Shown piece after piece: positions 1 through 8,384 of a stretch of DNA of 64,000 bases. Each line of letters starts with the position of its first letter. Within the stretch, counting starts at the first letter, position 1. The translations under genes and the position numbers were made by a program. The notes beneath the pieces were generated by a model, which had not been told where the DNA came from, did no database searches, and worked only from the letters and a program-made list of their open reading frames with translations. Source of the stretch: CAVPXC01 sp963709505 (GTDB lineage: Bacteria > Chloroflexota > Anaerolineae > JAAEKA01); assembly GCA_963709505.1 (NCBI GenBank), contig CAVPXC010000019.1, forward strand, positions 164,294 through 228,293, given 5' to 3'.

Positions 1-128
1 CGCGACAATGTATCGGCGAAGCTCTCTGGAAACTGTCGATCGATCGCCAGGTTTTCGTCAACCGCAGCCGAGCGAAACAGATCTTCAAAGGCTAGCTGGC
101 GAGCCTCTCTAATCGTTGAGGTTGTCAC
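1..128 (-). CDS. Partial ORF running off the window edge, unknown
   Basis: An open frame starts at a GTG at 128 and continues without a stop to the left edge, giving about 42 residues. The sequence begins VTTSTIREARQLAFEDLF and is rich in charged and hydrophobic residues in a normal protein-like mix. An AGGAG lies about 12 bases upstream. It follows the radical SAM gene on the same strand by 28 bases, so it could be the last gene of that operon. No family is recognised and only the N-terminus is visible. Confidence 0.4.
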   Translation of the reverse strand, partial: MTTSTIREARQLAFEDLFRSAAVDENLAIDRQFPESFADTLS

Positions 129-156
129 TGAGAACGTAAACTCCTGTAGGGTTCGA

Positions 157-1902
157 TTACCAGGCGTCCGTGGCGCGCTCTGTGGCTGGCCAGCCACGCC
201 CGGCCACTTGCTCACCCGCATCGCTCTCTCGCTCATTCTGCGTCAATCGCATCCCCAGCCGGCCGCGCTGGGCGTTGATGAAGTGGCGGGCCTGGCGCAC
301 ATAGTCCCGAGAGCCGGATTGGCGCAGCTTGTTGAGACCTACCTCGTTGACCATCCACCGCGTCGCATGGTCGTAGAAACGACTCGAATAGCGGCCTTGC
401 ACCCCCAGGTCGCGGTCGCTGCGCTCGGCCCAGTGTAGGCCGGAATAGACCCGGCCGGATACCGGCTCGTGGTACTTCGTGCCCTTGATCGGATAGGCGA
501 CGGTAGTGAGGAAGACGTCGGGGTTGGCCTTCTTGAGATGATCGACGGTGGCCTCGATGTCGGCGATCTCCTCGCCGTCGTAGCCCAACATGATAAACAT
601 GCCGACCTGAATGCCGCGCGCCTGCAGCATCTTGGTCTTAGCCTGCACGTCAGTCACGTCGGCCTTGCGCTTCATGGCGTCGAGGATGCGCTGCGAGCCG
701 CTTTCCGCGCCGATCCACAGGCGATTGCAGCCCATCTCGGCCAGCGCGTCGATCACCTCGGCGTTCAGCCGGTCGGCGCGGCTGATGCACTCGAAGGGCA
801 GGCGCAGCCCTCTTTGCTTCAATTCGGCCGCGTACTGCACGAACCAACGCGGGTTGATCGTAAGCACGTCGTCGGCGTACCACAGCTGGTCAGGGCGGTA
901 CCTCTCTGCGAGATATGCGACCTCGTTCACCACATCTTCCACGCTGCGCCGGCGGTGGGTCTCGCCGAAGACCGAGTGGCTGCACCAGGTACAGGTATAC
1001 GGACAGCCGCGCGCGGTGATCAGCGAGACCGAACGCACGCCGTGGTGCGTTTGCCAGGTCTGCAGATAGCGCTCCAGGTCGATGGACTCCCGATCGGGCC
1101 AGGGCTGAGCCGACAGGTCGGGGATTTGGGGGCGTGGCGGGGTGCGCACCACCTGAACCTCTCCCCCGGCCCCTCCCCTAGGAAGGGAGGGGAGGGTAAA
1201 GAATTCAGCCTCCCTTTTTCCTGGAACGGAGGGGTCAGAGGAGTCGTCTTCCCCCTCACCTCTCCTCCTAGGGGAGGTGAGAGTGAAAAATCCAGCCGAT
1301 TCTCTGCTTGGAAAGGAGGGAGCAGAGAAGCCCTCCGCTTCCCTCTCCGCTTCCCTCTCCGCTTCCCTCTCCGCTTCCCTCTCCGCTTCCCTCTCCGCTT
1401 CCGGCTCCGCTTCCGGCTCCCCTCTCCTCCTAGGGGAGGGGCTGGGGGAGGGGTTGAGATACGCAATCCCCCTGATCCTCTCCAACCCAGTCATTCCATG
1501 CTTCGCCAAGTGCGGAATCAGCTCCTCCAGCGTCAGCTCGCCCTCGCCGATCACCACCACGTCCGCGCCGGCAAGCAGATACTCGGCGGCATAGTGCGGC
1601 GGCTCCGGCCCGCCCAACGCGACCCGCGCGCCCAACTCCTTAGCCAGCCGCAGCATCCGTAGAACGCTCCGCTTGGTCATCAGGTTGGTATAGATGCCCA
1701 TCAGCCCCGGCCGCGCCGCGCGCATTCGCTGTTCAAAGGCATCCCACGAGCTAAACGTGGAATCGAAGACCTCAACGTCAAAACCCTTGGCTCTCAGATG
1801 CGACGCGACGTAAAGAAGCCCCAACGTCGGGTAGGGCTTCATCACCTTCTGCTCATGCGGGTCTTCCAAGAGGAAGTAGCCGTGGGTTAGTAGGATGTCC
1901 AT
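157..1902 (-). CDS. B12-binding radical SAM protein with a repeat-encoded insert
   Basis: Predicted cobalamin-dependent radical SAM enzyme. Residues 1-150 form the B12-binding (Rossmann) half, beginning MDILLTHGYFLLEDPHEQKV. The radical SAM half starts near residue 257 and carries the iron-sulfur motif CPYTCTWC (C-x3-C-x2-C) near residue 295, followed by WYADDV and GAESGSQRILDAM typical of the family. The start at 1902 is preferred because an upstream extension to 1983 is low-complexity and precedes the conserved N-terminus. Between the two halves lie about 105 residues rich in Glu, Ala, Arg and Pro, encoded by repeats; without them the length (about 475) is normal. The substrate is unknown. 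Together with the two paralogues upstream it may act on lipids or other apolar molecules, which is only an inference from the family. Confidence 0.85.
   Translation of the reverse strand: MDILLTHGYFLLEDPHEQKVMKPYPTLGLLYVASHLRAKGFDVEVFDSTFSSWDAFEQRMRAARPGLMGIYTNLMTKRSVLRMLRLAKELGARVALGGPEPPHYAAEYLLAGADVVVIGEGELTLEELIPHLAKHGMTGLERIRGIAYLNPSPSPSPRRRGEPEAEPEAEREAEREAEREAEREAEREAEGFSAPSFPSRESAGFFTLTSPRRRGEGEDDSSDPSVPGKREAEFFTLPSLPRGGAGGEVQVVRTPPRPQIPDLSAQPWPDRESIDLERYLQTWQTHHGVRSVSLITARGCPYTCTWCSHSVFGETHRRRSVEDVVNEVAYLAERYRPDQLWYADDVLTINPRWFVQYAAELKQRGLRLPFECISRADRLNAEVIDALAEMGCNRLWIGAESGSQRILDAMKRKADVTDVQAKTKMLQARGIQVGMFIMLGYDGEEIADIEATVDHLKKANPDVFLTTVAYPIKGTKYHEPVSGRVYSGLHWAERSDRDLGVQGRYSSRFYDHATRWMVNEVGLNKLRQSGSRDYVRQARHFINAQRGRLGMRLTQNERESDAGEQVAGRGWPATERATDAW
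1140..1460. repeat. Repeat block inside a coding region (12-bp tandem plus palindromes)
   Basis: Seven 12-base units CTCCGCTTCCCT run from 1333 to 1416, five exact and two ending CCGG. They are flanked by short palindromes centred on CCTAGG (near 1180, 1270 and 1430) of the form CTCCCC..CCTAGG..GGGGAG. On the minus strand the tandem part encodes Glu-Arg-Glu-Ala repeats within the radical SAM gene. The block stays in frame. Confidence 0.85.
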
Positions 1903-2041
1903 GCGGAAATTCAGGTCTGCTGGATCCGGAGGGGAAGAGCAGGATTTGCGGAATGGAGGGATCGGACCTAGTCGCCACGCCATAACCCGACATTCCAGCT
2001 AAGCTCCGATCCTTTCATTCCGAGAATCCTGTTCTTCCCTC

Positions 2042-2440
2042 TTAGCCATCAGCCGAGACGTGCAGCGGCTCGATCTTGTAAATGACGCGCGTCTCGGCAG
2101 AGTTGCGGTAGGGATAGGTCTTGAGACCCAGGTACTTGTAGGCCAGCTTGTCGATCAGCGCGTCGGCGCCTTCTTCGGTGATCTCGACCACGCGGCCGCG
2201 GATCCCCAGCCGCCGGTACGGGTTTTCAGGATCCAGGATCGACAGCGCCACCCGTCCGTCGCGACGCATGTTGCGGTCTTTGAGCCGGCCCTTGGCGCTG
2301 TTGACCAGCACATGCGTGCCGTCGAAGTCGATCCAGATCGGCGTCACCTGCGGACTCCCGTCCGCCATAATGGTCGCCAGGTCGGCGAAGGCGCGCTTTT
2401 CGAAGAGGTCCAGGTATTTTTCTGGGATGGTAACGGTCAT
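2042..2440 (-). CDS. PPOX-class (pyridoxamine 5'-phosphate oxidase-like) F420/flavin-dependent protein
   Basis: A 132-residue single-domain split-barrel protein. After MTVTIPEKYLDLFEKRAFADL it shows ATIMADGSPQVTPIWIDFDG, the beta-barrel entry typical of TIGR03618-type PPOX proteins, then KGRLKDRNMRRDGRVALSI and a GRVVEITEEGA strand. The family binds FMN or F420 and reduces small molecules; the exact cofactor cannot be read here. The start at 2440 has a good AAGGAG nine bases upstream. An in-frame extension to 2671 is encoded by the repeat array and is not taken as protein. It lies on the same strand as the radical SAM genes, 300 bases after one and 139 before the next. Confidence 0.85.
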   Translation of the reverse strand: MTVTIPEKYLDLFEKRAFADLATIMADGSPQVTPIWIDFDGTHVLVNSAKGRLKDRNMRRDGRVALSILDPENPYRRLGIRGRVVEITEEGADALIDKLAYKYLGLKTYPYRNSAETRVIYKIEPLHVSADG

Positions 2441-2483
2441 CTTGCCTAACTCCTTTACAGTTTGGGTGCATTGAATCTGCTTT

Positions 2484-2667
2484 GTAGGGGCAGGTCTTGC
2501 ACCTGCCCGCTTCGTGGCGCAGGTGCAAGACCTGCCCATTGGCGTCTGTGCAGCCGGGGCAGGTGCAAGACCTGCCCGCATTTGGCGTCTGTGCAGCCGG
2601 GGCAGGTGCAAGACCTGCCCGCATTTGGCGTCTGTGCAGCCGGGGCAGGTGCAAGACCTGCCCCTAC
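2484..2667. repeat. Palindromic tandem repeat array, 43-bp period
   Basis: Units of 43 bases start at GGCGTCTGTG at 2541, 2584 and 2627. Each contains GGGGCAGGTGCAAGACC, itself near-palindromic. The array begins GTAGGGGCAGG and ends CCTGCCCCTAC, so the whole block is bounded by inverted ends. It lies just upstream of the PPOX gene and downstream of a radical SAM gene. The units are almost identical and there are no unique spacers, so this is not a CRISPR array. Confidence 0.9.
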
Positions 2668-2742
2668 GCATTGTCTCACGACAGCTTCGGCTGCGGCTTC
2701 AATCGCTCCACGATCCGCTTTTCCACGGGCGCCTGGTAGAAA

Positions 2743-4125
2743 TCACGGCGGCAGCGCCAGCGAGCAATTACGCTGCAGCGGCCGGCGAGGCCAGGTTTCT
2801 GGCCCCCAGGCAAAGCGGTTGTAGAACTTGAAACGCTCGATTCGTTCATACATCTCCTTGCTGACCCATGGACCGGACGAACCGACGAAGTCGAATTCGG
2901 CCCATTGGTCGAGGGTTGCAGGAAGAGTATACCCTTGGCGCACGACCGAGTCGGTGATGGACGATCCAGGATAGGGCTTGAAATAGAAAATCGGCGTCTC
3001 AAACTGCCTGCTCATGCTACGTAGGCGCTTCACCAGGCTTAAGCTAGCCTGCACGCTGGCGTCGGTTTCACCCGGAAATCCGACGATGAAGGGAAAGATC
3101 GCGCCAATCCCGTGGCGGACACACAGCTCTGCACTCTTCAGCACCTGTTCGACCGAAATGTCCTTCTGCATCCAGTCCATCATGTCCTGAGCGCCAAACT
3201 CGACGCCGATCATCACCCGTCGCAGGCCGGAGCGCACACATAGGGCCATGACGTCATCACCCAGGCGCTCACCCTGGTCAGCGCGCATTGTGGCGGTCCA
3301 GGTGAAGGATCGATTGGTTGGCGCTCCGGCACCAGCGCCCAGGCGACGTAGAAACTCCTCGGCTACCGCCACCGCCCGCTCCCGATAGGTGAAAAATGTC
3401 TCGTCCTGAAATGCCAGGTCGGCGAAATGAAAGCGATGCCACAGCGCTTCGATTTCGTCACCCATGCGCGCTGGCTCCAGACCCGTCCAGCGCCGCTTGA
3501 AGACAAACGGGTCGGCGCAGAAAGCGCAGCGAAAGAAGCAGCCGGTAGACGAGATGTAGTCGAACTGGCGTTCGCCCTTCAGCTTGAAATAGCGCTCGAC
3601 TGGCAGGAGCTGATAATCGTGCGCTGGCAGGCTGTTCATATCCCGCATTGGCCGCGAGGGGTTGCGTACCGCCTGTCTATCCACCCGCTCAGCCGTGCCG
3701 GCTATCAGGTGGGGTTGATTTCGAGAGGCGCCGTCGGCTAGCCGCTCGACGAGCTCGGCAAACGTCTCCTCGCCCTGCCCTTGCACCGTGATGTCGATGC
3801 TGTGTTCCTCGAGCGTTTCTACAGGGAAAAGCGACGAATGCCAGCCGCCCCAAATCACCGGCAGGTCAGGATGCCTGGCCTTGACAGCGCGAGACACCAG
3901 CAGTGCGTCGCGAATCGGCGCGCCAGTCAGCACGGTCATGCCCAGGCAAAGCGCATCATCGACCTCGGCCAGCACGGCTGCGACCGGATCCTGCTCCAAC
4001 CGGCCGTCGACGATGCGCACGTCGTATCTGGCCGGATCCAACGCGGATCCAACCGCCAACAGTGCCAGCGGCATGGTGTAGAAGACGGCTTGAGGGTTAT
4101 AGAGAACGACTTTTTGACGACACAT
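2743..4125 (-). CDS. B12-binding radical SAM protein
   Basis: A 460-residue protein starting MCRQKVVLYNPQAVFYTMPL. An N-terminal cobalamin-binding Rossmann domain spans residues 1-150 (VIWGGWHSSLFP, VQGQGEETF). The radical SAM domain has CFFRCAFC (C-x3-C-x2-C) near residue 198, then AFQDETFF and a GVEFGAQDMMDWM segment. The family uses a 4Fe-4S cluster, S-adenosylmethionine and usually cobalamin for methylations or rearrangements at unreactive carbons. It starts six bases after the stop of the next radical SAM gene, so the two are co-transcribed. The C-terminus YNRFAWGPETWPRR may be complete. Substrate unknown. Confidence 0.9.
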   Translation of the reverse strand: MCRQKVVLYNPQAVFYTMPLALLAVGSALDPARYDVRIVDGRLEQDPVAAVLAEVDDALCLGMTVLTGAPIRDALLVSRAVKARHPDLPVIWGGWHSSLFPVETLEEHSIDITVQGQGEETFAELVERLADGASRNQPHLIAGTAERVDRQAVRNPSRPMRDMNSLPAHDYQLLPVERYFKLKGERQFDYISSTGCFFRCAFCADPFVFKRRWTGLEPARMGDEIEALWHRFHFADLAFQDETFFTYRERAVAVAEEFLRRLGAGAGAPTNRSFTWTATMRADQGERLGDDVMALCVRSGLRRVMIGVEFGAQDMMDWMQKDISVEQVLKSAELCVRHGIGAIFPFIVGFPGETDASVQASLSLVKRLRSMSRQFETPIFYFKPYPGSSITDSVVRQGYTLPATLDQWAEFDFVGSSGPWVSKEMYERIERFKFYNRFAWGPETWPRRPLQRNCSLALPP

Positions 4126-4131
4126 GACTGG

Positions 4132-5691
4132 TTATGAGCCTATACCGGAACTCTGGCTCTCTTGCGGACTAGGTGTAGCCGCCGCGGTTTGGCTCATTCC
4201 CGGGCCCAGCGGGCCGAGACCCTGATGTGGCGCGTTGGCGAGACGGTCGAGCTTCTGGCGGGCCAGCGGCAAGGTGGCCCGATGCACCACCATCGCGCCA
4301 ATCTGGCGGACGCTTGGCTTGCCGGTGCGGTTGCGGCCGCTAGTGAGCGCGTGCCAGGTCTTGGTCGACCGGAACTCCTTGTGCAGCACGGTATGCAGCT
4401 GGCGGTAGAACTCGGTCATGTATGGACCCTGGTAGAGCATGGCCAGGTCGCCGGAATCCTGCCAGTTCTGCTTGACGCCCAACTCACCCTTGACTCGGTC
4501 GTAGAAGGCCGTGCCGGGCAACGGATAGCTTACCGACATGCCGATATCGTCGGGCTGGCAATCGCGCACCATCTGCAATGTCTTTTCGATATCCTCGCGC
4601 GTCTCGCCGGGATAGCCGAACTGGAGAAAAAAAGCCAGCTTGACGCCGGACGCGTGCAGCCGGCGGCTGGCTTCGTAGATCTGCTCGACGGTCGTGCCTT
4701 TCTCCATAGCGTCCAGGACCTTTTGCGAGCCGGACTCGGCGCCGACCCACACGATTTGGCAGCCGGCCCGCCGCAGCGCGTCGATCGTGTTCCCACGCAC
4801 CAGCAGGTCAACCCGGCTGAGGCACTTGAACGGCAGGCGAGCGTCCTGGTCTTCCACCGCGCCGGCGAAGCGCTCCATCCAGTCCGGCTTCAGCCCCATG
4901 ATGTCGTCCACGAACCAGATGTGGTCGGGGTGATAGGTCTCCTTCAGCCACCTCAACTCGGCGGCTACGTTCTCCGGGCTGCGCGTGTTGTAGCGTTGGC
5001 CCCAGATCGGTTTGGCGCACCAGTTACAGTGATAGGGACAGCCGCGCGTGGTGACCATGTTCATCGAGTAATAGCCGTGCCGCTCGCGCCAGAGCCGCTG
5101 ATACGCGGAGATGTCGACCAGATCCCAAGCAGGGAACGGCAGGCTGTCCAGATCGCGAAGCATGGGGCGCGGTGGATTGACCTCTGGCAGGGTTAACTCG
5201 CCGGGTTGCGGGATCGCCAGCCCGAGAATCTGCTCGATCGGCCGCGCGCTGCGGCCGGTCAGAGAATCCATCAGCTCGCCCAAGGTGATCTCGCCCTCGC
5301 CCAGCAAGACGTAGTCGACGCCGCGTTGAAAGTAGTCCGCGGCGTGGTCGGTGGCGTCGGCGCCGCAGGCAATGACCAGGCAGCCGCGCTGTCGGGCCAT
5401 CTCGACCATGGTGAAGGCGGCTTCGCGCATGCGGAGAAGACACATCTTGCTGAGATAGTTGAAATTGTCCTCGTACAGCACCGCATAGCGCGGCTGGTGA
5501 CGATCCAACGCTTCGGCCCAGCGCTGCTCGGAATCGGCCAGCATGGCGTCAAACAGGGCCACATCGTAGCCTCGGGAACGCAGATAGCTGGCCGCGTACA
5601 ACGTGCCCAGCGGTGGATAGGGCTGCATCGCCTCCCATAGCTTGGGGTCGAAGCGCAGGTAATAGGACTGGCCGAACAGAACTTCTGCCAT
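4132..5691 (-). CDS. B12-binding radical SAM protein
   Basis: A 519-residue paralogue of the two neighbouring genes. Residues 1-170 form the B12-binding domain (YPPLGTLYAASYLRSRGYDV, LLGEGEITLGELM). The radical SAM core has CPYHCNWC (C-x3-C-x2-C) near residue 218, WFVDDIMG, and VWVGAESGSQKVLDAMEKGT. It is closer to the 157-1902 gene (shared WVGAESGSQ-type motif and YPTLG/YPPLG start) than to the 2743-4125 gene. The ATG abuts the stop of the nucleotidyltransferase-like gene upstream, which indicates an operon read from about 6691 to at least 2743. Substrate unknown. Confidence 0.9.
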   Translation of the reverse strand: MAEVLFGQSYYLRFDPKLWEAMQPYPPLGTLYAASYLRSRGYDVALFDAMLADSEQRWAEALDRHQPRYAVLYEDNFNYLSKMCLLRMREAAFTMVEMARQRGCLVIACGADATDHAADYFQRGVDYVLLGEGEITLGELMDSLTGRSARPIEQILGLAIPQPGELTLPEVNPPRPMLRDLDSLPFPAWDLVDISAYQRLWRERHGYYSMNMVTTRGCPYHCNWCAKPIWGQRYNTRSPENVAAELRWLKETYHPDHIWFVDDIMGLKPDWMERFAGAVEDQDARLPFKCLSRVDLLVRGNTIDALRRAGCQIVWVGAESGSQKVLDAMEKGTTVEQIYEASRRLHASGVKLAFFLQFGYPGETREDIEKTLQMVRDCQPDDIGMSVSYPLPGTAFYDRVKGELGVKQNWQDSGDLAMLYQGPYMTEFYRQLHTVLHKEFRSTKTWHALTSGRNRTGKPSVRQIGAMVVHRATLPLARQKLDRLANAPHQGLGPLGPGMSQTAAATPSPQESQSSGIGS

Positions 5692-6099
5692 CTATGTTTC
5701 TCTTATCTGTCCGGCGTCGGACAGGCCATACTGTGCCAATTCGGCCTGGAACTCGCGCATGATGCGCCTGTCGTGACGGTCGAAATGGCCCTTGCAGACA
5801 TCGGCGGTGAAAGCCACGCTGCCGCCTCGAACCTGGGCAATCTGGTTGAACTTGCGCACCTTGCGCTCCATCTCCCAGTGGTCCAGGCGGGCGCCCAGAC
5901 CGCCGCTCAGTATCGCCTCGGCAGCCCGCTTGACCGCCCGCCCGAGGCGGCCCGGCTCGATAAAAGGCTCGCCGTTTGGCCCCCAGTGATGATTGGGATG
6001 AGGAGAGTCCTTAGCCTGGGGCAAAAAATCCTCGACCCAGCCATTGAGCTGCCGGGTCTGCCAATACACGTCTGCGCCGTAGAGAGGAACCATTTGCAC
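5692..6099 (-). CDS. Nucleotidyltransferase-like protein, C-terminal part (frameshifted)
   Basis: A 135-residue frame opening at a GTG at 6099, reading VQMVPLYGADVYWQTRQLNGW. It directly continues the 6099-6653 gene: the upstream stop TAG and this GTG share one base (TAGTG). The joined product (about 320 residues) has the length expected for a nucleotidyltransferase-fold protein with an N-terminal winged helix. One missing base near 6100 would restore a single frame. It could instead be a separately translated subunit coupled by the stop-start overlap, but the continuity makes a frameshift more likely. Confidence 0.6.
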   Translation of the reverse strand: MQMVPLYGADVYWQTRQLNGWVEDFLPQAKDSPHPNHHWGPNGEPFIEPGRLGRAVKRAAEAILSGGLGARLDHWEMERKVRKFNQIAQVRGGSVAFTADVCKGHFDRHDRRIMREFQAELAQYGLSDAGQIRET

Positions 6100-6653
6100 T
6101 ACTTCGCGGCGCCGAAGAGGGTGTGGTCGGGAAAAACGAGCTGCCGCTGCGATAAGAAGTAGTTGGGACAGAGTTCATCGCCCGCCAGGGCTGCCAGGCG
6201 CACGACCATGATCACCAATGCGCGGCACAGCCATAATCTCCCCGGCTCGGTGACAATGAATACGTCGATATCATCCTGCGGCTCGACGTTGTTCACGGCC
6301 AGCGTACCTGTCACCGCCACCATGCGCACGAAGGGCAAGTGGGCCAGGCAGGCGGCGTAGCGGCGGGCCGCCGGCCACATCTCTTGCGCAACTTGCTTGC
6401 GACGGCAGCGCAAGTCAAATAGACTATCCCGGCCGGACAGTGCGACATAGCCGTTGTGTCGTACAAAGAGCCCGCTTGCAACGCCTCTGTCTACCTGTTT
6501 GAGTATAGTTGTCGGCTCGGCAGATACCCCAAGATACCGGACGATCTCATTCGGCGTGAGTGGGTAGTCGAAGAGGTCGGCATAGACCAGGGTCTGCAGA
6601 ATAGCCTGTTGGAGGAGCTTATCCTCACGCTGAATACTACCGTTGACTCGCAT
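6099..6653 (-). CDS. Nucleotidyltransferase-like protein, N-terminal part (frameshifted)
   Basis: A 184-residue frame, first gene of the radical SAM operon. Residues 15-75 look like a winged-helix domain (ETLVYADLFDYPLT-type, LGVSAEPTTILKQVDRGVASG). Residues 105-140 hold VAVTGTLAVNNVEPQDDIDVF, the G-[ST]-x(n)-D-x-D nucleotidyltransferase signature with the metal-binding Asp pair. It ends abruptly FGAAK at a TAG that overlaps the next frame. The family is often annotated only as nucleotidyltransferase domain protein; substrate and role are unknown. A promoter with a perfect TATAAT lies 38 bases upstream. Confidence 0.65.
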   Translation of the reverse strand: MRVNGSIQREDKLLQQAILQTLVYADLFDYPLTPNEIVRYLGVSAEPTTILKQVDRGVASGLFVRHNGYVALSGRDSLFDLRCRRKQVAQEMWPAARRYAACLAHLPFVRMVAVTGTLAVNNVEPQDDIDVFIVTEPGRLWLCRALVIMVVRLAALAGDELCPNYFLSQRQLVFPDHTLFGAAK

Positions 6654-6690
6654 GTGTATCCTTAGGACGATACGGATAGTAGTCGCTGAG

Positions 6691-6726
6691 CTCGGACATT
6701 ATATCGCAACCTGGGTTTACTGCAAA
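6691..6726 (-). promoter_or_regulatory. Sigma-70-type promoter of the radical SAM operon
   Basis: On the minus strand TTTGCA (6726-6721) is separated by 17 bases from a perfect TATAAT (6703-6698). The predicted transcript starts near 6691, leaving a leader of about 38 bases before the ATG at 6653. Confidence 0.6.
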
Positions 6727-7051
6727 TGAGCTGCGGAATCTACCACTACGCGTCACTGCTCAACCTGGCCTGAGAACCGCGGACACTTGCGCCTACGCGC
6801 AGTGCAGGTGTTGCAGAGGCGCGGATCAGAGCGGCGGCGCGGAGTTGAATAGGTCAGGAACTGTGGCTCACATTGAGAAGTTGCCTTTATCGAACTGACC
6901 AGACAACACTCAGATTACGACGTGTGGTGCCTCTCTGGATTGCCAATGCACAAAGGGCGCATTTAGCAGGCGCCTCTGGAGACTCGCACAAAACAACTCA
7001 CTTGAATATACTGGGGCCATCATCGATGTTGGTTGTAAGGAGGAGACCTTC
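6727..7051. other. Intergenic region between divergent transcription units
   Basis: No gene, RNA or strong repeat is visible in this stretch. Near its right end GTAAGGAGGAGACC provides the ribosome-binding site of the following GTG-started gene. A TATACT at about 6999 could be a -10 element but has no good -35 partner. Confidence 0.5.
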
Positions 7052-7675
7052 GTGGACCGCCCAGGAGAGTCCGAGACAGACAACACAGACGCAGCCTCTC
7101 CCGTCTTTACGGTCGGCTATGGCGCCCGCAGCCTGGACGAGCTAGTCGCCGTGCTGCAGGCGCACGACATCGCCTTCCTGGTGGATGTGCGCTCGGCGCC
7201 GTACTCACGTTTCAAACCGGAGTTCTCTAAGGACGCCCTGGAACGGGAGCTAAAGCATCGCGGCATTCGCTTCGTTTACTTGGGCGATGCGCTCGGCGGC
7301 CGGCCGAATGACCCCGACTGCTACGTCGACGACAAGGTGGACTACGAGCGGGTCAAGCAGAAGGACTTCTACCGGGCGGGGATCGAGCGCTTGCGAACGG
7401 CCTGGCAGCGGAAGGTGCGTTTCGTAATCATGTGCAGCGAAGGCAAGCCGGAACAATGCCACCGCAGCAAGCTGATCGGCGAGACGCTGGCCGCCCTGGC
7501 GATCCCAGTGGCCCACATCGACGAAAACAACGTCCTTCGCAGCCAAGACGAGGTCATCCAACGGCTTACCGGCGGACAGCTCAGCCTGTTCGGCGATCAG
7601 GAGTTCACCTCACGGAAGCGCTACGGTCCGGCACGGCCTGGCGGTATTCAGGAGGACGACGACGATGACGCCTGA
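7052..7675 (+). CDS. DUF488 family protein
   Basis: A 207-residue protein opening at GTG behind AAGGAGG. It has the DUF488 hallmarks: FTVGYGARSLDELVAVLQAH, then LVDVRSAPYSRFKPEFS, an IRFVYLGDALGG segment and the conserved CSEGKPEQCHRSKLIGETL near residues 128-147, with a conserved Cys and His. The C-terminus ends in an Asp-rich tail overlapping the next gene by 11 bases. The molecular function of DUF488 is not established; the Cys/His pattern suggests a metal- or nucleic-acid-related role. The coupling to a second DUF488 gene and a RecQ helicase suggests a shared DNA-related task (inference). Confidence 0.85.
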   Translation: MDRPGESETDNTDAASPVFTVGYGARSLDELVAVLQAHDIAFLVDVRSAPYSRFKPEFSKDALERELKHRGIRFVYLGDALGGRPNDPDCYVDDKVDYERVKQKDFYRAGIERLRTAWQRKVRFVIMCSEGKPEQCHRSKLIGETLAALAIPVAHIDENNVLRSQDEVIQRLTGGQLSLFGDQEFTSRKRYGPARPGGIQEDDDDDA

Positions 7676-8156
7676 GTTCGTGACCATCGGCGTCTACGGC
7701 TTTGACGAGGCCGGCTTCTTCCAAGCACTTCAGAACGCCGGGGTGGATACTTTTTGCGACCTTCGGCGCCGCCGAGGTGTGCGCGGGTCGGCCTATGCCT
7801 TCGCCAACAGCCAGCGGCTGCAAGGCCGCCTGGCCGAGCTCGGCATTCGCTACATCTATCGCGCTGACCTGGCGCCGAGCTTGGAGGTGCGCCGGGCACA
7901 GGAGACGGCCGACAAGGCGAACAAAACAGCCAAGCGTAAACGAACGGCCCTGGGAGCGGCCTTCGTTGAGGCGTACCGGCGGGAGTGCCTCGATGGCTTC
8001 GATAGCCACCGGTTTGTGGTCGACCTGGGCGAGGAAGCGCTCGTGGTCGCGCTGTTCTGTGTTGAACGTTTGCCGGCGGCCTGCCATCGCTTACTTGTGG
8101 CCGAGCGGCTAGAAGTGGAGTTGGCGACAACTGTCAGGCATCTACTGCCCGACTGA
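7665..8156 (+). CDS. DUF488 family protein (second, divergent copy)
   Basis: A 163-residue protein, MTPEFVTIGVYGFDEAGF. It keeps the DUF488 layout: FCDLRRRRGVRGSAYAF replaces the VDVRSxPxS element, IRYIYRADLAPSLEVR follows, and VALFCVERLPAACHRLLVAE near the end matches the CxE..xCHR motif of its neighbour. The ATG lies inside the preceding gene (11-base overlap), so the two are translationally coupled. A Lys-rich stretch (residues 80-95) is inserted relative to the first copy. The two copies probably form a heteromeric pair; function unknown. Confidence 0.8.
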   Translation: MTPEFVTIGVYGFDEAGFFQALQNAGVDTFCDLRRRRGVRGSAYAFANSQRLQGRLAELGIRYIYRADLAPSLEVRRAQETADKANKTAKRKRTALGAAFVEAYRRECLDGFDSHRFVVDLGEEALVVALFCVERLPAACHRLLVAERLEVELATTVRHLLPD

Positions 8157-8182
8157 GTATTTTTGTGGTATCTTCTCAATTT

Positions 8183-8326
8183 GTAGGGGCCAGGCCCTTG
8201 CGGTCGCCCGACGGGCAGGCGCAAGGCCGTGCCCCTACCTCGGATTCCCGACGGGCAGGCGCAAGGCCGTGCCCCTACCTCGGATTCCCGACGGGCAGGC
8301 GCAAGGCCGTGCCCCTACCTCGAATT
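8183..8326. repeat. Tandem repeat, three 40-bp units
   Basis: Three units beginning CCCGACGGGCAGGCGC start at 8207, 8247 and 8287. The last ends AATT instead of GATT. A degenerate inverted copy (GTAGGGGCCAGGCCCTTGCG) at 8183 precedes them and each unit ends GTGCCCCTACC, so the block has the same GTAGGGG...CCCCTAC border as the array at 2484. It lies between the second DUF488 gene and recQ and is upstream of the recQ ribosome-binding site. Confidence 0.9.
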
Positions 8327-8384
8327 ATTGAGAAGATACTCTTTGTGCAATGAAAGTGTCCCACCCAATGGGAGGAGGAAACGA

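Noticed and set aside
469..1662. Long open frame of 397 codons opposite the radical SAM gene
   Set aside because: It is antisense to a clear gene, in GC-rich DNA, and has no family-like sequence.
2484..2667. Possible CRISPR array
   Set aside because: The units are near-identical along their whole length, with no unique spacers, and no cas genes are nearby.
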